Shown here: in pieces, positions 1-7,539 of the stretch | Position numbering within the stretch: the first letter of the stretch is position 1 | How the letters are laid out: each line of letters begins with the position of its first letter | Assembly: GCA_964632175.1 (NCBI GenBank) | Contig: CAZWBJ010000009.1 | Location: 1-41,094, forward strand | Source: JAWBSP01 sp964632175 | GTDB lineage: Archaea; Hadarchaeota; Hadarchaeia; Hadarchaeales; JAWBSP01 | Reading direction: 5' to 3' | Length of the DNA: 41,094 bases | The notes under the pieces: generated by a model | The model's database searches: none | What the model was told of the DNA's origin: nothing | What the model saw: the letters and a program-made list of their open reading frames with translations, nothing else | Position numbers and translations under genes: made by a program

Positions 1-85
1 GTCCCAGTCCTCCCTCCTTCCGCCCATCTCGAACTGGAATCCGGAGATGCTGACCTCCCCAGAGGAAGTGAGGGGGGGAACTCAC
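1..85 (-). pseudogene. Truncated, frameshifted start of a second GH1 glycosidase gene
   Basis: Read on the minus strand, a GTG at 85-83 follows directly after the stop codon of the upstream isomerase-like gene and opens a frame carrying the GH1 N-terminal motif Phe-Leu-Trp-Gly (bases 67-56). One extra base at position 56 then shifts the frame. The sequence continues in another frame with the same residues as the intact glycosidase at 34258-35820 (SISGFQFEMGG, then RREDWD). Bases 1-55 are identical to 35737-35791. The gene runs off the left edge, so only about 28 codons are visible. The shift may be a real pseudogene mutation or an assembly or sequencing error at a contig end. Confidence 0.6.
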
Positions 86-1048
86 TCACTTTCGGAGTGA
101 CTCTCTAAGGAACTCTATGATGTCCTCAACGCTCTTGCTTTCAATAGCCTCGAAAATCCTCTCCACCCCTATCTTCTCCACCAGCTCAGCGTACCATTTT
201 AGATTGCGGATGCTCTGCTCGCACGCTTTTACGGGATCCTCCCTGTAAGGGTACATGTCGAGGGAGTACCAGCCGTCGTACCTCAACCGCTGCAGCCAAC
301 TCATGAGTTCCAGATACTCCCAGAAGTGGATGGAGCCAGCGATCATGTCGTCGTCCCAGTAGCGGTAGGCGTCGTTGAAGTGCAAGTGTATCTCCCTTTT
401 CGAGCGGTGTACCAGCGAGAAGGACTCCGCTAGGTTTTCTTGAGCCATGAGGGCATGCCCCACGTCGATGGTGATCCCTACGTTTTTCCTTTCCACCAGC
501 TCGGCGAGGAGGAGGCACTTCCCCACATCGGAGATGAAGCAGTGAGTTCTGGGCTCCTTCAGTTTGTACTCGAGGAAAAGCGTCACCCTCTGATCGTGGT
601 CGGCGCAACGTCTGATCCCCTCCACAAGCCAATCCCAGGCATGTGTGTAGTTCACTTGGAAGGGGTAATCGAAGCCGTCCTGGCCCAGCCAGAGGGAAAC
701 CCGCCTGCATCCCAGTTCGACGGAAACATCCATGGCGTCCTTCGCGAGCTTTACCGCCTCTTCCCGGATTTCCTTTTTGGGGGAAGAGAAGGAACCCAGC
801 GCCCACTTGGGGGTACTGTACACATCTAGGCCGACCATCGCCACCTCAAGTTTGTGGCTTCTCAGCAGCCTCTTGACTTCATCGAGGTTCTTGGTCTCGC
901 CTGGATGGCAGATTTCCACACCCTTTAGGTCCTTTACCTTGGCTGCTAGCTCTATTCTCTTTTCCAGCGTGGTCTCCTCCCTGTACCCCTTGGTGCAGAA
1001 CCTGTCCAAGCAAGAGGAGAAAATCCACAGCCCGGCGGCGAATCTCAT
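86..1048 (-). CDS. Sugar isomerase/epimerase-like TIM-barrel protein (xylose isomerase-like fold)
   Basis: This 320-residue protein has the look of the AP endonuclease 2/xylose isomerase-like TIM-barrel superfamily. It shows the spaced metal-ligand pattern of that fold: a Glu in FLEYKLKEPRTH, the Asp/His pair in TIDVGHALMAQE, His and Asp in HLHFNDAYRYWDDD, and a late Asp in SLDMYPYREDP. The pattern after the DVGH motif (HLHFND, then HFWEYLELMSWL) is closest to L-rhamnose isomerase-like sugar isomerases, but the substrate cannot be read from the sequence. The start is supported by a TATA-like box centred about 23 bp upstream, which fits a leaderless mRNA. The next gene on the strand is a broken GH1 glycosidase start, so the pair may have served carbohydrate breakdown. 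Confidence 0.8.
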   Translation of the reverse strand: MRFAAGLWIFSSCLDRFCTKGYREETTLEKRIELAAKVKDLKGVEICHPGETKNLDEVKRLLRSHKLEVAMVGLDVYSTPKWALGSFSSPKKEIREEAVKLAKDAMDVSVELGCRRVSLWLGQDGFDYPFQVNYTHAWDWLVEGIRRCADHDQRVTLFLEYKLKEPRTHCFISDVGKCLLLAELVERKNVGITIDVGHALMAQENLAESFSLVHRSKREIHLHFNDAYRYWDDDMIAGSIHFWEYLELMSWLQRLRYDGWYSLDMYPYREDPVKACEQSIRNLKWYAELVEKIGVERIFEAIESKSVEDIIEFLRESLRK

Positions 1049-1067
1049 GCTTCTTTCGACCCGGAGG

Positions 1068-1075
1068 TATATAAG
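1068..1075 (-). promoter_or_regulatory. TATA box of the isomerase-like gene
   Basis: The minus strand reads CTTATATA here, centred about 23 bp before the ATG at 1048. That is the spacing expected for an archaeal TATA box driving a leaderless transcript. Confidence 0.55.
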
Positions 1076-1105
1076 AATGCCTTGGCCATTTTTTGTGTCC
1101 TATCG

Positions 1106-1117
1106 ATGCATATGCAT
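1106..1117. promoter_or_regulatory. 12-bp perfect palindrome in the divergent intergenic region
   Basis: ATGCATATGCAT is a perfect inverted repeat between the divergently transcribed isomerase-like gene and the AOR-HPS gene. Its position suits an operator, but no regulator is identified and a 12-bp palindrome can occur by chance. Confidence 0.3.
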
Positions 1118-1228
1118 ACTCCAAAAATGAAACGTTCCATTGAGCCCCCTGTGATGCCTATGCGTTTAAGGGTCGACGTAATGCGTCATCTCGAATTTCA
1201 TGCTTTTTTCGGCTTAGCGTAGGTAAGA

Positions 1229-3634
1229 ATGCTAGGAGGGTATTTCGACAGTATTCTGGAATTTGATCTGAGTTCAGGGGAGGGAAGAGTTCTTGAGCTG
1301 GGGAGATTGGCCTTTAATTACCTGGGAGGAAGGGGGGTTGCCGGCAAGCTCCTGTATGACCGCCTCCCCCCTCGCGTTGACCCGCTTTCTCCTCAAAACG
1401 AGCTGGTTTTCATGAGCGGTCCCCTCACGGGCACCAATTTCCCCGGCTCGGGGAGGATATGTATAGCGTCCAAGTCCCCGCTCACCGGTACCATCTTTCC
1501 CAGCTCGATGGGCGGTTCCTTCGGTGTCTTCCTGAAGGGCGCGGGGCTGGACGGCATCGTGATAAAAGGGAGGGCGAGCAAGCCCGTTTACCTTCTCGTG
1601 GAGGACGGCACGGCTAGGCTGGAGGACGCGACCGATCTCTGGGGAAAGTCCACCCTTGAGGCGGAGGAAATCCTGAGGAAGAGGCACCCACACTCTGGGG
1701 TGGCTGGGATAGGTCAGGCTGGCGAGAACCTCTCCCCGCTCGCCTGCATCATGTCCGAGGGCAGGACGGCAGGGAGGGGGGGTCTGGGTGCTGTGGCAGG
1801 CTCGAAGAGACTGAAGGCGATTGTCGTCCGCGGGCAGCAGAAGGTAAGGATAGCCCATGAAGAGGCCTTCAGGAAGATTTCCCAGCGGATCAGGAGAACC
1901 ATCGAATCGCATCCCGTTTCGGGCAAGGATGGGTCTCTGGCTAGGTTTGGGACGGCCATGCTGGTCCACAGGATAACCGCTGCCGGAATCCTGCCCGTAA
2001 GGGACTTCTCGGGGGAAAAGGTGGATTTTTCGGATGTGGACGGCTTCTCGGGGGAAACCATCAGGGAAAAGTTCTTGGTGAGGAGGAGAGGCTGCTTCGC
2101 CTGTCCCGCGGCCTGTGGAAGGGTGGTGAGGTTGGGGGAGGAGGAGGTTAAGGGGGCAGAGTACGAGAGCATCGTCATGCTTGGGCCCAACTCGGATTTC
2201 TGGGACTACGAGAGGGAAATCCTCCCGCTGTCCCTCCTCTGCGACGAGCTGGGGATAGACACGATTTCGAGCGGGGTGATCCTTGGTCGCGCCAGGAGGG
2301 AGGGGAAGGTCCGGACTCTGGTGGAGGCCATGGAATTCCTCAGGAAGCTGGCGGGGAGGTTCGAGCCACCCCCCGGTCTTGCGGAGGTGAAGGGGTTGGG
2401 TCTTCCGGCCTACGATCCTAGGGGGGTCTGGGGGATGGCGTTGGCATACGCCACCTCCACTAGGGGGGCGTGCCACCTTCAGGCCTACCTCATAGGACCG
2501 GAGATCCTCAGCATCCCCGAGTTCGTAAACCCAGCCTCCAAGATGGGAAAGGCGAGGCTCGTTAGGAGAATGCAGGATGCCTTTGCGGTCCTTGACAGCC
2601 TCATCATCTGTAAGTATTACTTCCCCGCTCTGTTCACAAGTCTCGAGTTTGAGTTAGACGAGCTCGCAGACCTGCTCACGTCCCTCACGGGTTGGAAGTG
2701 GACGGGGGAGGGCCTGCACGAGGTGGGCTCGAGAATCTTTGGGACAGAGAGGCTGTTCAACTTGAGGGAGGGGTTTGGTCCCGAACACGACCGGCTGCCC
2801 GAGAGTTTTGGGATGGACCTCTCGGATCTCCTCCTCGAGTACTACAGGGAGAGGGGGTGGGATGAGAGGGGGGTTCCAAAAGCCGTACCCGAAAGGGAAC
2901 CGGTGCTAGTGGAGAGGATGGAGTTGCCCCTTAGCCCCTTGGAGAGGCTCCTCCCACCGGAGCTGCAGGTCGCGCTCGATCTTGACGCGGATGTTCGGAC
3001 CATAGTTGAAATAGCTAGGGCGGCCTACGAGGGGGGTGCCAGAATAGTGGAGGCTGGAACTCCCGCCATAAAGAGGCACGGGGTGGAGACGCTGCTACCA
3101 GCTCTCCGCTCGGCCTGTCCGGATGCCATTCTGGTGGCCGACCTCAAAACCATGGATGTGGGGAACTTGGAGGCGAGGATCGCCTTCAGGAGGGGGGCCG
3201 ATATCGTGGCGGTGATGGGAATCGGGGGGAAGGCGAAGATCTTCGAGGCCTTGGCCGAAGCGAGCAGGAGGGAGAAAGCCATTCTGATAGATCTGCTTGA
3301 TTGTGCGGACCCCCTCCGGGAGATTGAGGAGCTCAGACAGGAGCTGCAGGAGCCCAAGAGGGTGGCCTTCTGTCTCCACAGGGGGATAAGCGAGCAGATG
3401 AAGGGCAGGGGAATCTATGAGCAAAGTCAGCTCATCCGGGAGGCGAAGAAAAGGGCAGGGGACTTCCTCCTCTTCGTGGCCGGGGGAATCAAGGCGGGCG
3501 TGGCGGGCAACGTGGTAGCGGCTGGGGCGGATGTTTGCGTGGCTGGAAGCGCCATTTACAATTCGGCGGATCCTAGGGAATCGGCTCGGAGGATGCTGGA
3601 GGAGATGCGGAAGGTAAGAGCCCCTCCCCGCTAG
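1229..3634 (+). CDS. Fusion of AOR-family tungsten oxidoreductase and 3-hexulose-6-phosphate synthase
   Basis: This 801-residue protein has two complete-looking domains. Residues 1 to about 565 are an aldehyde:ferredoxin oxidoreductase family enzyme, with the pterin-binding region (GPLTGTNFPGSGR, then SSMGGSFGVFLKGAGLDG) and a [4Fe-4S] CX2CX3C motif (GCFACPAAC). A distal Cys lies in SLIICKYYFP, the core has LPAYDPRGVWGMALAYATS, and the family C-terminus ends at EYYRERGWDERG. The region between the CX2CX3C motif and the core looks shorter than usual. Residues about 579-801 are a hexulose-6-phosphate synthase of the OMP decarboxylase superfamily, with VEAGTPAIK, the DxKxxD catalytic motif (ADLKTMDVG), LHRGISEQ, VAGGI and GSAIYNSADP. 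HPS makes or cleaves hexulose-6-phosphate (ribulose-5-phosphate plus formaldehyde). AOR relatives oxidise aldehydes, including formaldehyde, with ferredoxin. The two activities may share formaldehyde. The last 62 bp overlap the convergent phosphopantothenate synthetase gene. Confidence 0.9.
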   Translation: MLGGYFDSILEFDLSSGEGRVLELGRLAFNYLGGRGVAGKLLYDRLPPRVDPLSPQNELVFMSGPLTGTNFPGSGRICIASKSPLTGTIFPSSMGGSFGVFLKGAGLDGIVIKGRASKPVYLLVEDGTARLEDATDLWGKSTLEAEEILRKRHPHSGVAGIGQAGENLSPLACIMSEGRTAGRGGLGAVAGSKRLKAIVVRGQQKVRIAHEEAFRKISQRIRRTIESHPVSGKDGSLARFGTAMLVHRITAAGILPVRDFSGEKVDFSDVDGFSGETIREKFLVRRRGCFACPAACGRVVRLGEEEVKGAEYESIVMLGPNSDFWDYEREILPLSLLCDELGIDTISSGVILGRARREGKVRTLVEAMEFLRKLAGRFEPPPGLAEVKGLGLPAYDPRGVWGMALAYATSTRGACHLQAYLIGPEILSIPEFVNPASKMGKARLVRRMQDAFAVLDSLIICKYYFPALFTSLEFELDELADLLTSLTGWKWTGEGLHEVGSRIFGTERLFNLREGFGPEHDRLPESFGMDLSDLLLEYYRERGWDERGVPKAVPEREPVLVERMELPLSPLERLLPPELQVALDLDADVRTIVEIARAAYEGGARIVEAGTPAIKRHGVETLLPALRSACPDAILVADLKTMDVGNLEARIAFRRGADIVAVMGIGGKAKIFEALAEASRREKAILIDLLDCADPLREIEELRQELQEPKRVAFCLHRGISEQMKGRGIYEQSQLIREAKKRAGDFLLFVAGGIKAGVAGNVVAAGADVCVAGSAIYNSADPRESARRMLEEMRKVRAPPR

Positions 3635-4379
3635 AGAGCCGCTGAAGCCTACTCAGGATGGTGGCCAGAGATTCTAGGAGGTTTTTCCGGTTGTCGAACC
3701 TCCGCAGAATCTCCCGTTGCTCATCCGGCCGTCCCCTCAGGTTTTCCACGGTTTTGACCAGCAGGGGGAGGGCGCGCACAATGTTGTCCACGATGGTTAT
3801 GTCGGCTGAGAGGGAAGTTCTTGAGAGGGGATTTAGGTCTATGGCAATCACTTTTTTTCCCATTCTCCTCAGTGCCTGGGTCCTGTCTCCATCCTCCAGC
3901 GGTACGAGGACGGTGTCTGCTTGGAATATTCCCCTTTTATCGACCTTCCTTCTGTGGCTCTGGATTTCTGGTATGGTTGTGGCGTAGTTAGGGTCAGTTC
4001 CGAGCACCTCTCGGGCACCCTCCTTCCGAAGGAGTTCGGCTATCTTCTGCTCCCTTTCTGGGGAGGGATGGAAGAGGTTCACCTCGAGAGCCGCCCCCGT
4101 TAGCTCGGAGAGTTTCACAAGCTCAGAGGCCACTAGGGCAGCAGCGTTTCCGTTCACCGAAATAACGGGCCTAGAAGAGGTGAGGAGCAGTGCTGCGCCC
4201 GCCCCGATTGCCCTTCTAGCTGGCTCCGTTGTAGCCTCCCCTAGGAGGTAATCGAAGGCTTCACCCCTTCCGTGAGCGGCAAGCCCCTCCGGAACTACTA
4301 TTCCTTTCTCGAAGGCCTCGGAGAGTTTTTTCCTTATCCGGAGAGATTCGGCGCGCGGATGGTTGGGGAAAATTTCCAT
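3573..4379 (-). CDS. 4-phosphopantoate--beta-alanine ligase (archaeal phosphopantothenate synthetase)
   Basis: This 268-residue protein matches the archaeal phosphopantothenate synthetase family, which joins 4-phosphopantoate and beta-alanine using ATP in archaeal coenzyme A synthesis. Family hallmarks in order are NHPRAESLRIRKKL near the start, AAHGRGEAFDYLLGE, PVISVNGNAAAL, a VDKRGIFQADTVLVPLEDG block and AIDLNPLSRTSLSADITIVD. About 50 residues after the last conserved block are low-complexity, and their codons overlap the end of the convergent AOR-HPS gene. A TATA-like box 23 bp before the ATG supports the start. The partner pantoate kinase gene is not in the window. Confidence 0.92.
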   Translation of the reverse strand: MEIFPNHPRAESLRIRKKLSEAFEKGIVVPEGLAAHGRGEAFDYLLGEATTEPARRAIGAGAALLLTSSRPVISVNGNAAALVASELVKLSELTGAALEVNLFHPSPEREQKIAELLRKEGAREVLGTDPNYATTIPEIQSHRRKVDKRGIFQADTVLVPLEDGDRTQALRRMGKKVIAIDLNPLSRTSLSADITIVDNIVRALPLLVKTVENLRGRPDEQREILRRFDNRKNLLESLATILSRLQRLSSGEGLLPSASPPASSEPIP

Positions 4380-4397
4380 TAAGAGAGATTTACCAAG

Positions 4398-4405
4398 AAA
4401 TTTAG
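4398..4405 (-). promoter_or_regulatory. TATA box of the phosphopantothenate synthetase gene
   Basis: The minus strand reads CTAAATTT centred about 23 bp before the ATG at 4379, fitting an archaeal promoter with a very short or absent leader. Confidence 0.5.
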
Positions 4406-4457
4406 AGCTTCGGTTCTCTCACTTGGTCGGCCACAAGCTATAACGGTTTTTCCACAG

Positions 4458-5174
4458 CTAAACCTGGGCCAATTTCCTCTGCTCCTCCAACAACCTTGCC
4501 AAACCGAGTTCCGTCGCTCTCCTATTGAGATACTTTTTATCCAGCCCGTCGGACCATCTAGCAAGTATCGCTTGCACATCTTCCAGATCCCGGGGTCTCG
4601 CGGAACGCAACTTCTGGAGAATAAGGTCTTCTGGCCGGCATATCCAGACTGGTATACCAAAAACTTTCGCGCGTCTTCTCCTCGCAAGCATTTCTCGCTC
4701 CAGTGAAGTTTTAGCCAGCCAGAAATCCACCCTATATTTTTCCGGCGATTCCACCACGAACCTATTTCCCGCCCGCGTAAGCAGGAGCACCTCCTTCTCA
4801 TGAAATCTGAAGCCTGCCTGACCGGCAAGTTTCAGGAGTTTCCTGATGCCTGCTTCTTCCGGTTCTATCACCAAATCTAGGTCATATGTTGCCCTAGGAC
4901 ATCCGTAATAGTTCGCCGCAAGCCCCCCTACTATCATATAGGGGATCTTAGCCTCCCTCAGCACTCTCAAGATCTTCTTGGACACCTTTTCGTAGCTCAT
5001 TTTCGCTCTCCCCAGAGGTCGGAGTTCTCTGAGCCTCCCCCTTCGCTTGAGGGAACTCGTGAGAACCCTAAGCATGGCATCGGAGACTTCGGCACCCATC
5101 TTGGCGGTCGTTGACCCGCTCAACTTCTTGAGGGATTTCACTTTTTCCGCTACAGGTTCATAAACTTCACTCAT
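4458..5174 (-). CDS. Nucleotidyltransferase-fold protein (AbiEii/MNT-like)
   Basis: The frame encodes 238 residues. From about residue 59 it looks like a DNA polymerase beta-type nucleotidyltransferase: IPYMIVGGLAANYYG, then RATYDLDLVIEP carrying the catalytic DxD pair. It is followed by RPEDLILQKL and RPRDLEDVQAIL, typical of AbiEii-like and other stand-alone nucleotidyltransferases. The first 58 residues (many Lys, Arg and Ser) are not part of that fold. An internal ATG at 5000, preceded by a good GGGGAGAG ribosome-binding site, would give a 180-residue protein of usual size. The longer start is listed because the upstream frame stays open without stops. The target is unknown. No antitoxin-like partner gene is adjacent, so a toxin-antitoxin role is not supported. 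Confidence 0.75.
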   Translation of the reverse strand: MSEVYEPVAEKVKSLKKLSGSTTAKMGAEVSDAMLRVLTSSLKRRGRLRELRPLGRAKMSYEKVSKKILRVLREAKIPYMIVGGLAANYYGCPRATYDLDLVIEPEEAGIRKLLKLAGQAGFRFHEKEVLLLTRAGNRFVVESPEKYRVDFWLAKTSLEREMLARRRRAKVFGIPVWICRPEDLILQKLRSARPRDLEDVQAILARWSDGLDKKYLNRRATELGLARLLEEQRKLAQV

Positions 5175-5246
5175 CCTACTTTTTGCTCTATGAAATTATC
5201 CGAAAGCGTGTTACGGTTTGTCAGCCCGCGTGAGGCGAAAGCCCGA

Positions 5247-5265
5247 ATTTTAATGAATATTAAAA
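5247..5265. promoter_or_regulatory. A+T-rich bidirectional promoter region
   Basis: ATTTTAATGAATATTAAAA is a nearly symmetrical A+T-rich block in a G+C-rich setting. It lies about 26 bp before the ATG at 5283 on the plus strand and upstream of the nucleotidyltransferase on the minus strand. It could supply TATA elements in both directions. Confidence 0.5.
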
Positions 5266-5282
5266 GGAAAGATAAAGAGGCG

Positions 5283-6185
5283 ATGGTAGTCTCGTGGACA
5301 AGGACCATACTTTTCTTGGCCTTCATCGCCTGTCTTCTCGTGGCCGTCCGTGTAGAGCATCTTGCGCAAAGAGCGGTGGCATTAGCGAGCGCAGTCGTCC
5401 TTCTGGCAACTTTCTATCTCTACAAACCCAAACCTCCCCCTGCTCCGTCGGAAAGGCTCCCCGTGGCCGACTTCACCGTCTGGGTGGAGGCGGGGGAACC
5501 CTTCCTAAAAATAGAGAACATGGGTGGCGACCTCAAGTCCGCAGCCAGTTTGGTCAGACAGGATGTGAAGGATCTGTGCGCAAACTTGGATCTCCTCGCC
5601 TCGAGGTTGGAGATAATGGAGGGGAAGGGAGTGGGAGTGGAGGGGCTTAAAGAGGCGACGTTAGAGGTGGGGAGGAGGATGGAAATTTTCTCTAGGGAGT
5701 TCCCCGAGTTCCCTGGCAGGGCGCTTGAGAAAAAGGACTTCCTCCTGAACACCCTTGACCAGTGCTCCACCAACTTAACTTATGTTTCCGAAAAACTTTT
5801 GGAGTTATCTAGAACCCAGCCTCCAGAACTCTCGACTCCCCTCTCCCTATTGCAGGCGAGGGCGGGTAAACTTGCGGAGGATTTCAGGAAGGCGAGGTCT
5901 CACTTGGGTGTCCTCCTCGCGTCGATCAAACCGCCTTCCGTGGCAGTCGCCCCGGCCGTACCCCTGCCGGAGCTGAAGCCTGTTGAGGTCCCGCCGCCCG
6001 AGGGGCCCCCCGAGAAACCGCCGGAGAAGCCTCAGGTTCCCGAAAAACCGGAGGAGAAACCGCCTGAGGTAGAGGGGGAGAAAAAGCCTGAGGAGATTCC
6101 CGCCCCCCCGCCCGAGCCCGAGCAATCCCAATCGGCGCCCCCCGAGGTCACATCTTCTGAACCCAGACCCGAAGCCGGCGGATGA
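5283..6185 (+). CDS. Membrane-anchored coiled-coil protein with proline-rich tail
   Basis: I do not recognise a family. From the ATG at 5283 it has 300 residues. Two hydrophobic segments lie near the N-terminus (TILFLAFIACLLVAV, then AVALASAVVLLATFYLY), giving a hairpin in the membrane. A charged helical region with heptad character follows, and then a tail of about 80 residues made mostly of Pro, Glu and Lys (repeats such as PPEKPPEKPQVPEKP). An upstream in-frame ATG at 5190 would add 31 residues, but that stretch contains the A+T-rich promoter-like block, so 5283 is preferred. The stop codon overlaps the next start (ATGA at 6182-6185), so it is probably translated together with the EF-1A paralogue. 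Membrane tethering of a translation factor is only a guess. Confidence 0.7.
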   Translation: MVVSWTRTILFLAFIACLLVAVRVEHLAQRAVALASAVVLLATFYLYKPKPPPAPSERLPVADFTVWVEAGEPFLKIENMGGDLKSAASLVRQDVKDLCANLDLLASRLEIMEGKGVGVEGLKEATLEVGRRMEIFSREFPEFPGRALEKKDFLLNTLDQCSTNLTYVSEKLLELSRTQPPELSTPLSLLQARAGKLAEDFRKARSHLGVLLASIKPPSVAVAPAVPLPELKPVEVPPPEGPPEKPPEKPQVPEKPEEKPPEVEGEKKPEEIPAPPPEPEQSQSAPPEVTSSEPRPEAGG

Positions 6186-7414
6186 AACCTCACGTAAATC
6201 TGGTCTTCATCGGGCATGTGGACCATGGGAAATCCACCGCCATTGGCAGGCTCCTCTTCGAGCTAGGGCTGGTGAGCGAGAAGGATCTTCACCCCGAGGC
6301 AGGAAGCTTCAAGTTCGCTTGGGTGATGGACAGGGAGAAGGAGGAGAGGGAGAGGGGGGTGACCATCGGGATAGCCTACCAGAAGCTTGAGACGGAGAAA
6401 AACCTCATCACCATCATAGATGCTCCCGGCCACAGGGACTTCGTCAAGAACATGATCACCGGTGCGAGCCAGGCGGACGCAGGCGTGCTGGTGGTGGCGG
6501 CCGACGATGGCATAATGCCCCAGACCAGGGAGCATGCCGCCCTAGCTTTCACCTTGGGCGTCAACCAGCTAATCGTGGCCATAAACAAGATGGATCTGGT
6601 GGACTACCAGAAGAGTGTCTACGAGAAACTGAAGGCGGATCTGATCGCCCTTCTCACGAGTATAGGATACAAAGGGGCAGAGAACTTCCCCTTCATTCCG
6701 ATGGCCGCCTTCCACGGGGAGAACGTCACCAAGCCCAGCCAGCGGATGGGCTGGTACAGCGGCCCCACCCTGCTCCAAGCCCTTGAAACTCTGCGCGAGC
6801 CCGAGAAGCCGGTGGACAAGCCTCTCCGCATCCCCATCCAGAACGTCTTCTCCATCACTGGGGTCGGCACCGTTCCCATCGGGAGGGTGGAGACGGGCGT
6901 GCTGGAGGTCGGGGATGAGGTGATCTTCCAGCCTTCGGGCAAGGGAGGAGAGGTGAAGTCCATAGAGATGCACCACCAGCCCAGAAACAAGGCATTACCC
7001 GGCGACAACATAGGGTTCAACGTAAGGGGTCTGATGAAGACAGATATCTCCAGGGGGGACGTGGCCGGTCACCCGGACGCCCCGCCAACCGTTGCGAGGG
7101 GGTTTCTTGCCAGAATAGTAGTCCTGAACGTCCCTCACGAGATCCGGCCCGGGTTCACACCGAGCTTCCACTGTCACACCGCCGATGCCCCGGGAACGAT
7201 TGAGGAAATTCAGAAAAAAATAGACCCCAGGACCGGCGGGGTGGTGGAGGAGAACCCCTCCAGCCTGAGGAAGGGAGAGGCGGGCGTCGTGAGAGTTACC
7301 CTCCTGAAGCCGATGGTCGTGGAGAGGGTGGCCGAGATACCCCAGCTTGGAAGGTTCGCCATCAGGCACGGCGGGCTTACCATCGGAGCGGGAATCTGCA
7401 CAGACGTTTTTTAA
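6182..7414 (+). CDS. EF-1A (aEF1A) paralogue, translational GTPase
   Basis: This 410-residue protein is a second copy of the EF-1A family, about 10 residues shorter than the main copy at 32110-33372. It keeps the P-loop (GHVDHGKST), the DAPGH G3 motif and the NKMD G4 motif, with two beta-barrel domains after the GTPase domain. Differences from the main copy include switch I (ERERGVTIGIAYQKL against ERERGLTIDLAHRRF) and the G5 region (PMAAFHGEN, where Ala replaces Ser). Bases 6414-6553 are identical to 32363-32502 although flanking sequence differs clearly, a sign of gene conversion. Known relatives of EF-1A include aRF1-GTPase carriers and Hbs1-like recyclers, but archaea normally use one EF-1A for these. 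It could be a specialised factor. It overlaps the upstream membrane protein gene by 4 bp. Confidence 0.9.
   Translation: MKPHVNLVFIGHVDHGKSTAIGRLLFELGLVSEKDLHPEAGSFKFAWVMDREKEERERGVTIGIAYQKLETEKNLITIIDAPGHRDFVKNMITGASQADAGVLVVAADDGIMPQTREHAALAFTLGVNQLIVAINKMDLVDYQKSVYEKLKADLIALLTSIGYKGAENFPFIPMAAFHGENVTKPSQRMGWYSGPTLLQALETLREPEKPVDKPLRIPIQNVFSITGVGTVPIGRVETGVLEVGDEVIFQPSGKGGEVKSIEMHHQPRNKALPGDNIGFNVRGLMKTDISRGDVAGHPDAPPTVARGFLARIVVLNVPHEIRPGFTPSFHCHTADAPGTIEEIQKKIDPRTGGVVEENPSSLRKGEAGVVRVTLLKPMVVERVAEIPQLGRFAIRHGGLTIGAGICTDVF
6414..6553 (+). repeat. 140-bp segment identical to part of the second EF-1A gene
   Basis: Every base matches 32363-32502. It covers the G3 motif and following helices. 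The paralogues differ at many synonymous and coding positions on both sides, so the identity exceeds what protein constraint alone would give. Confidence 0.95.
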
Positions 7415-7539
7415 CCCAGAGTGACCCTTCACTGGGATCCGATCTGCTGGCTCGTCCTTCCTTGGAAGGGGATGGTCAGGAACCGCCAAGGCCATTGTCA
7501 CCGACAGATGTTTCAAAGAGCCGATGGGTGTAAAAGAAG

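Noticed and set aside
4458..5174. Toxin-antitoxin pair
   Set aside because: The nucleotidyltransferase could be a toxin type, but no partner gene is present and its N-terminal extension does not look like a known antitoxin.
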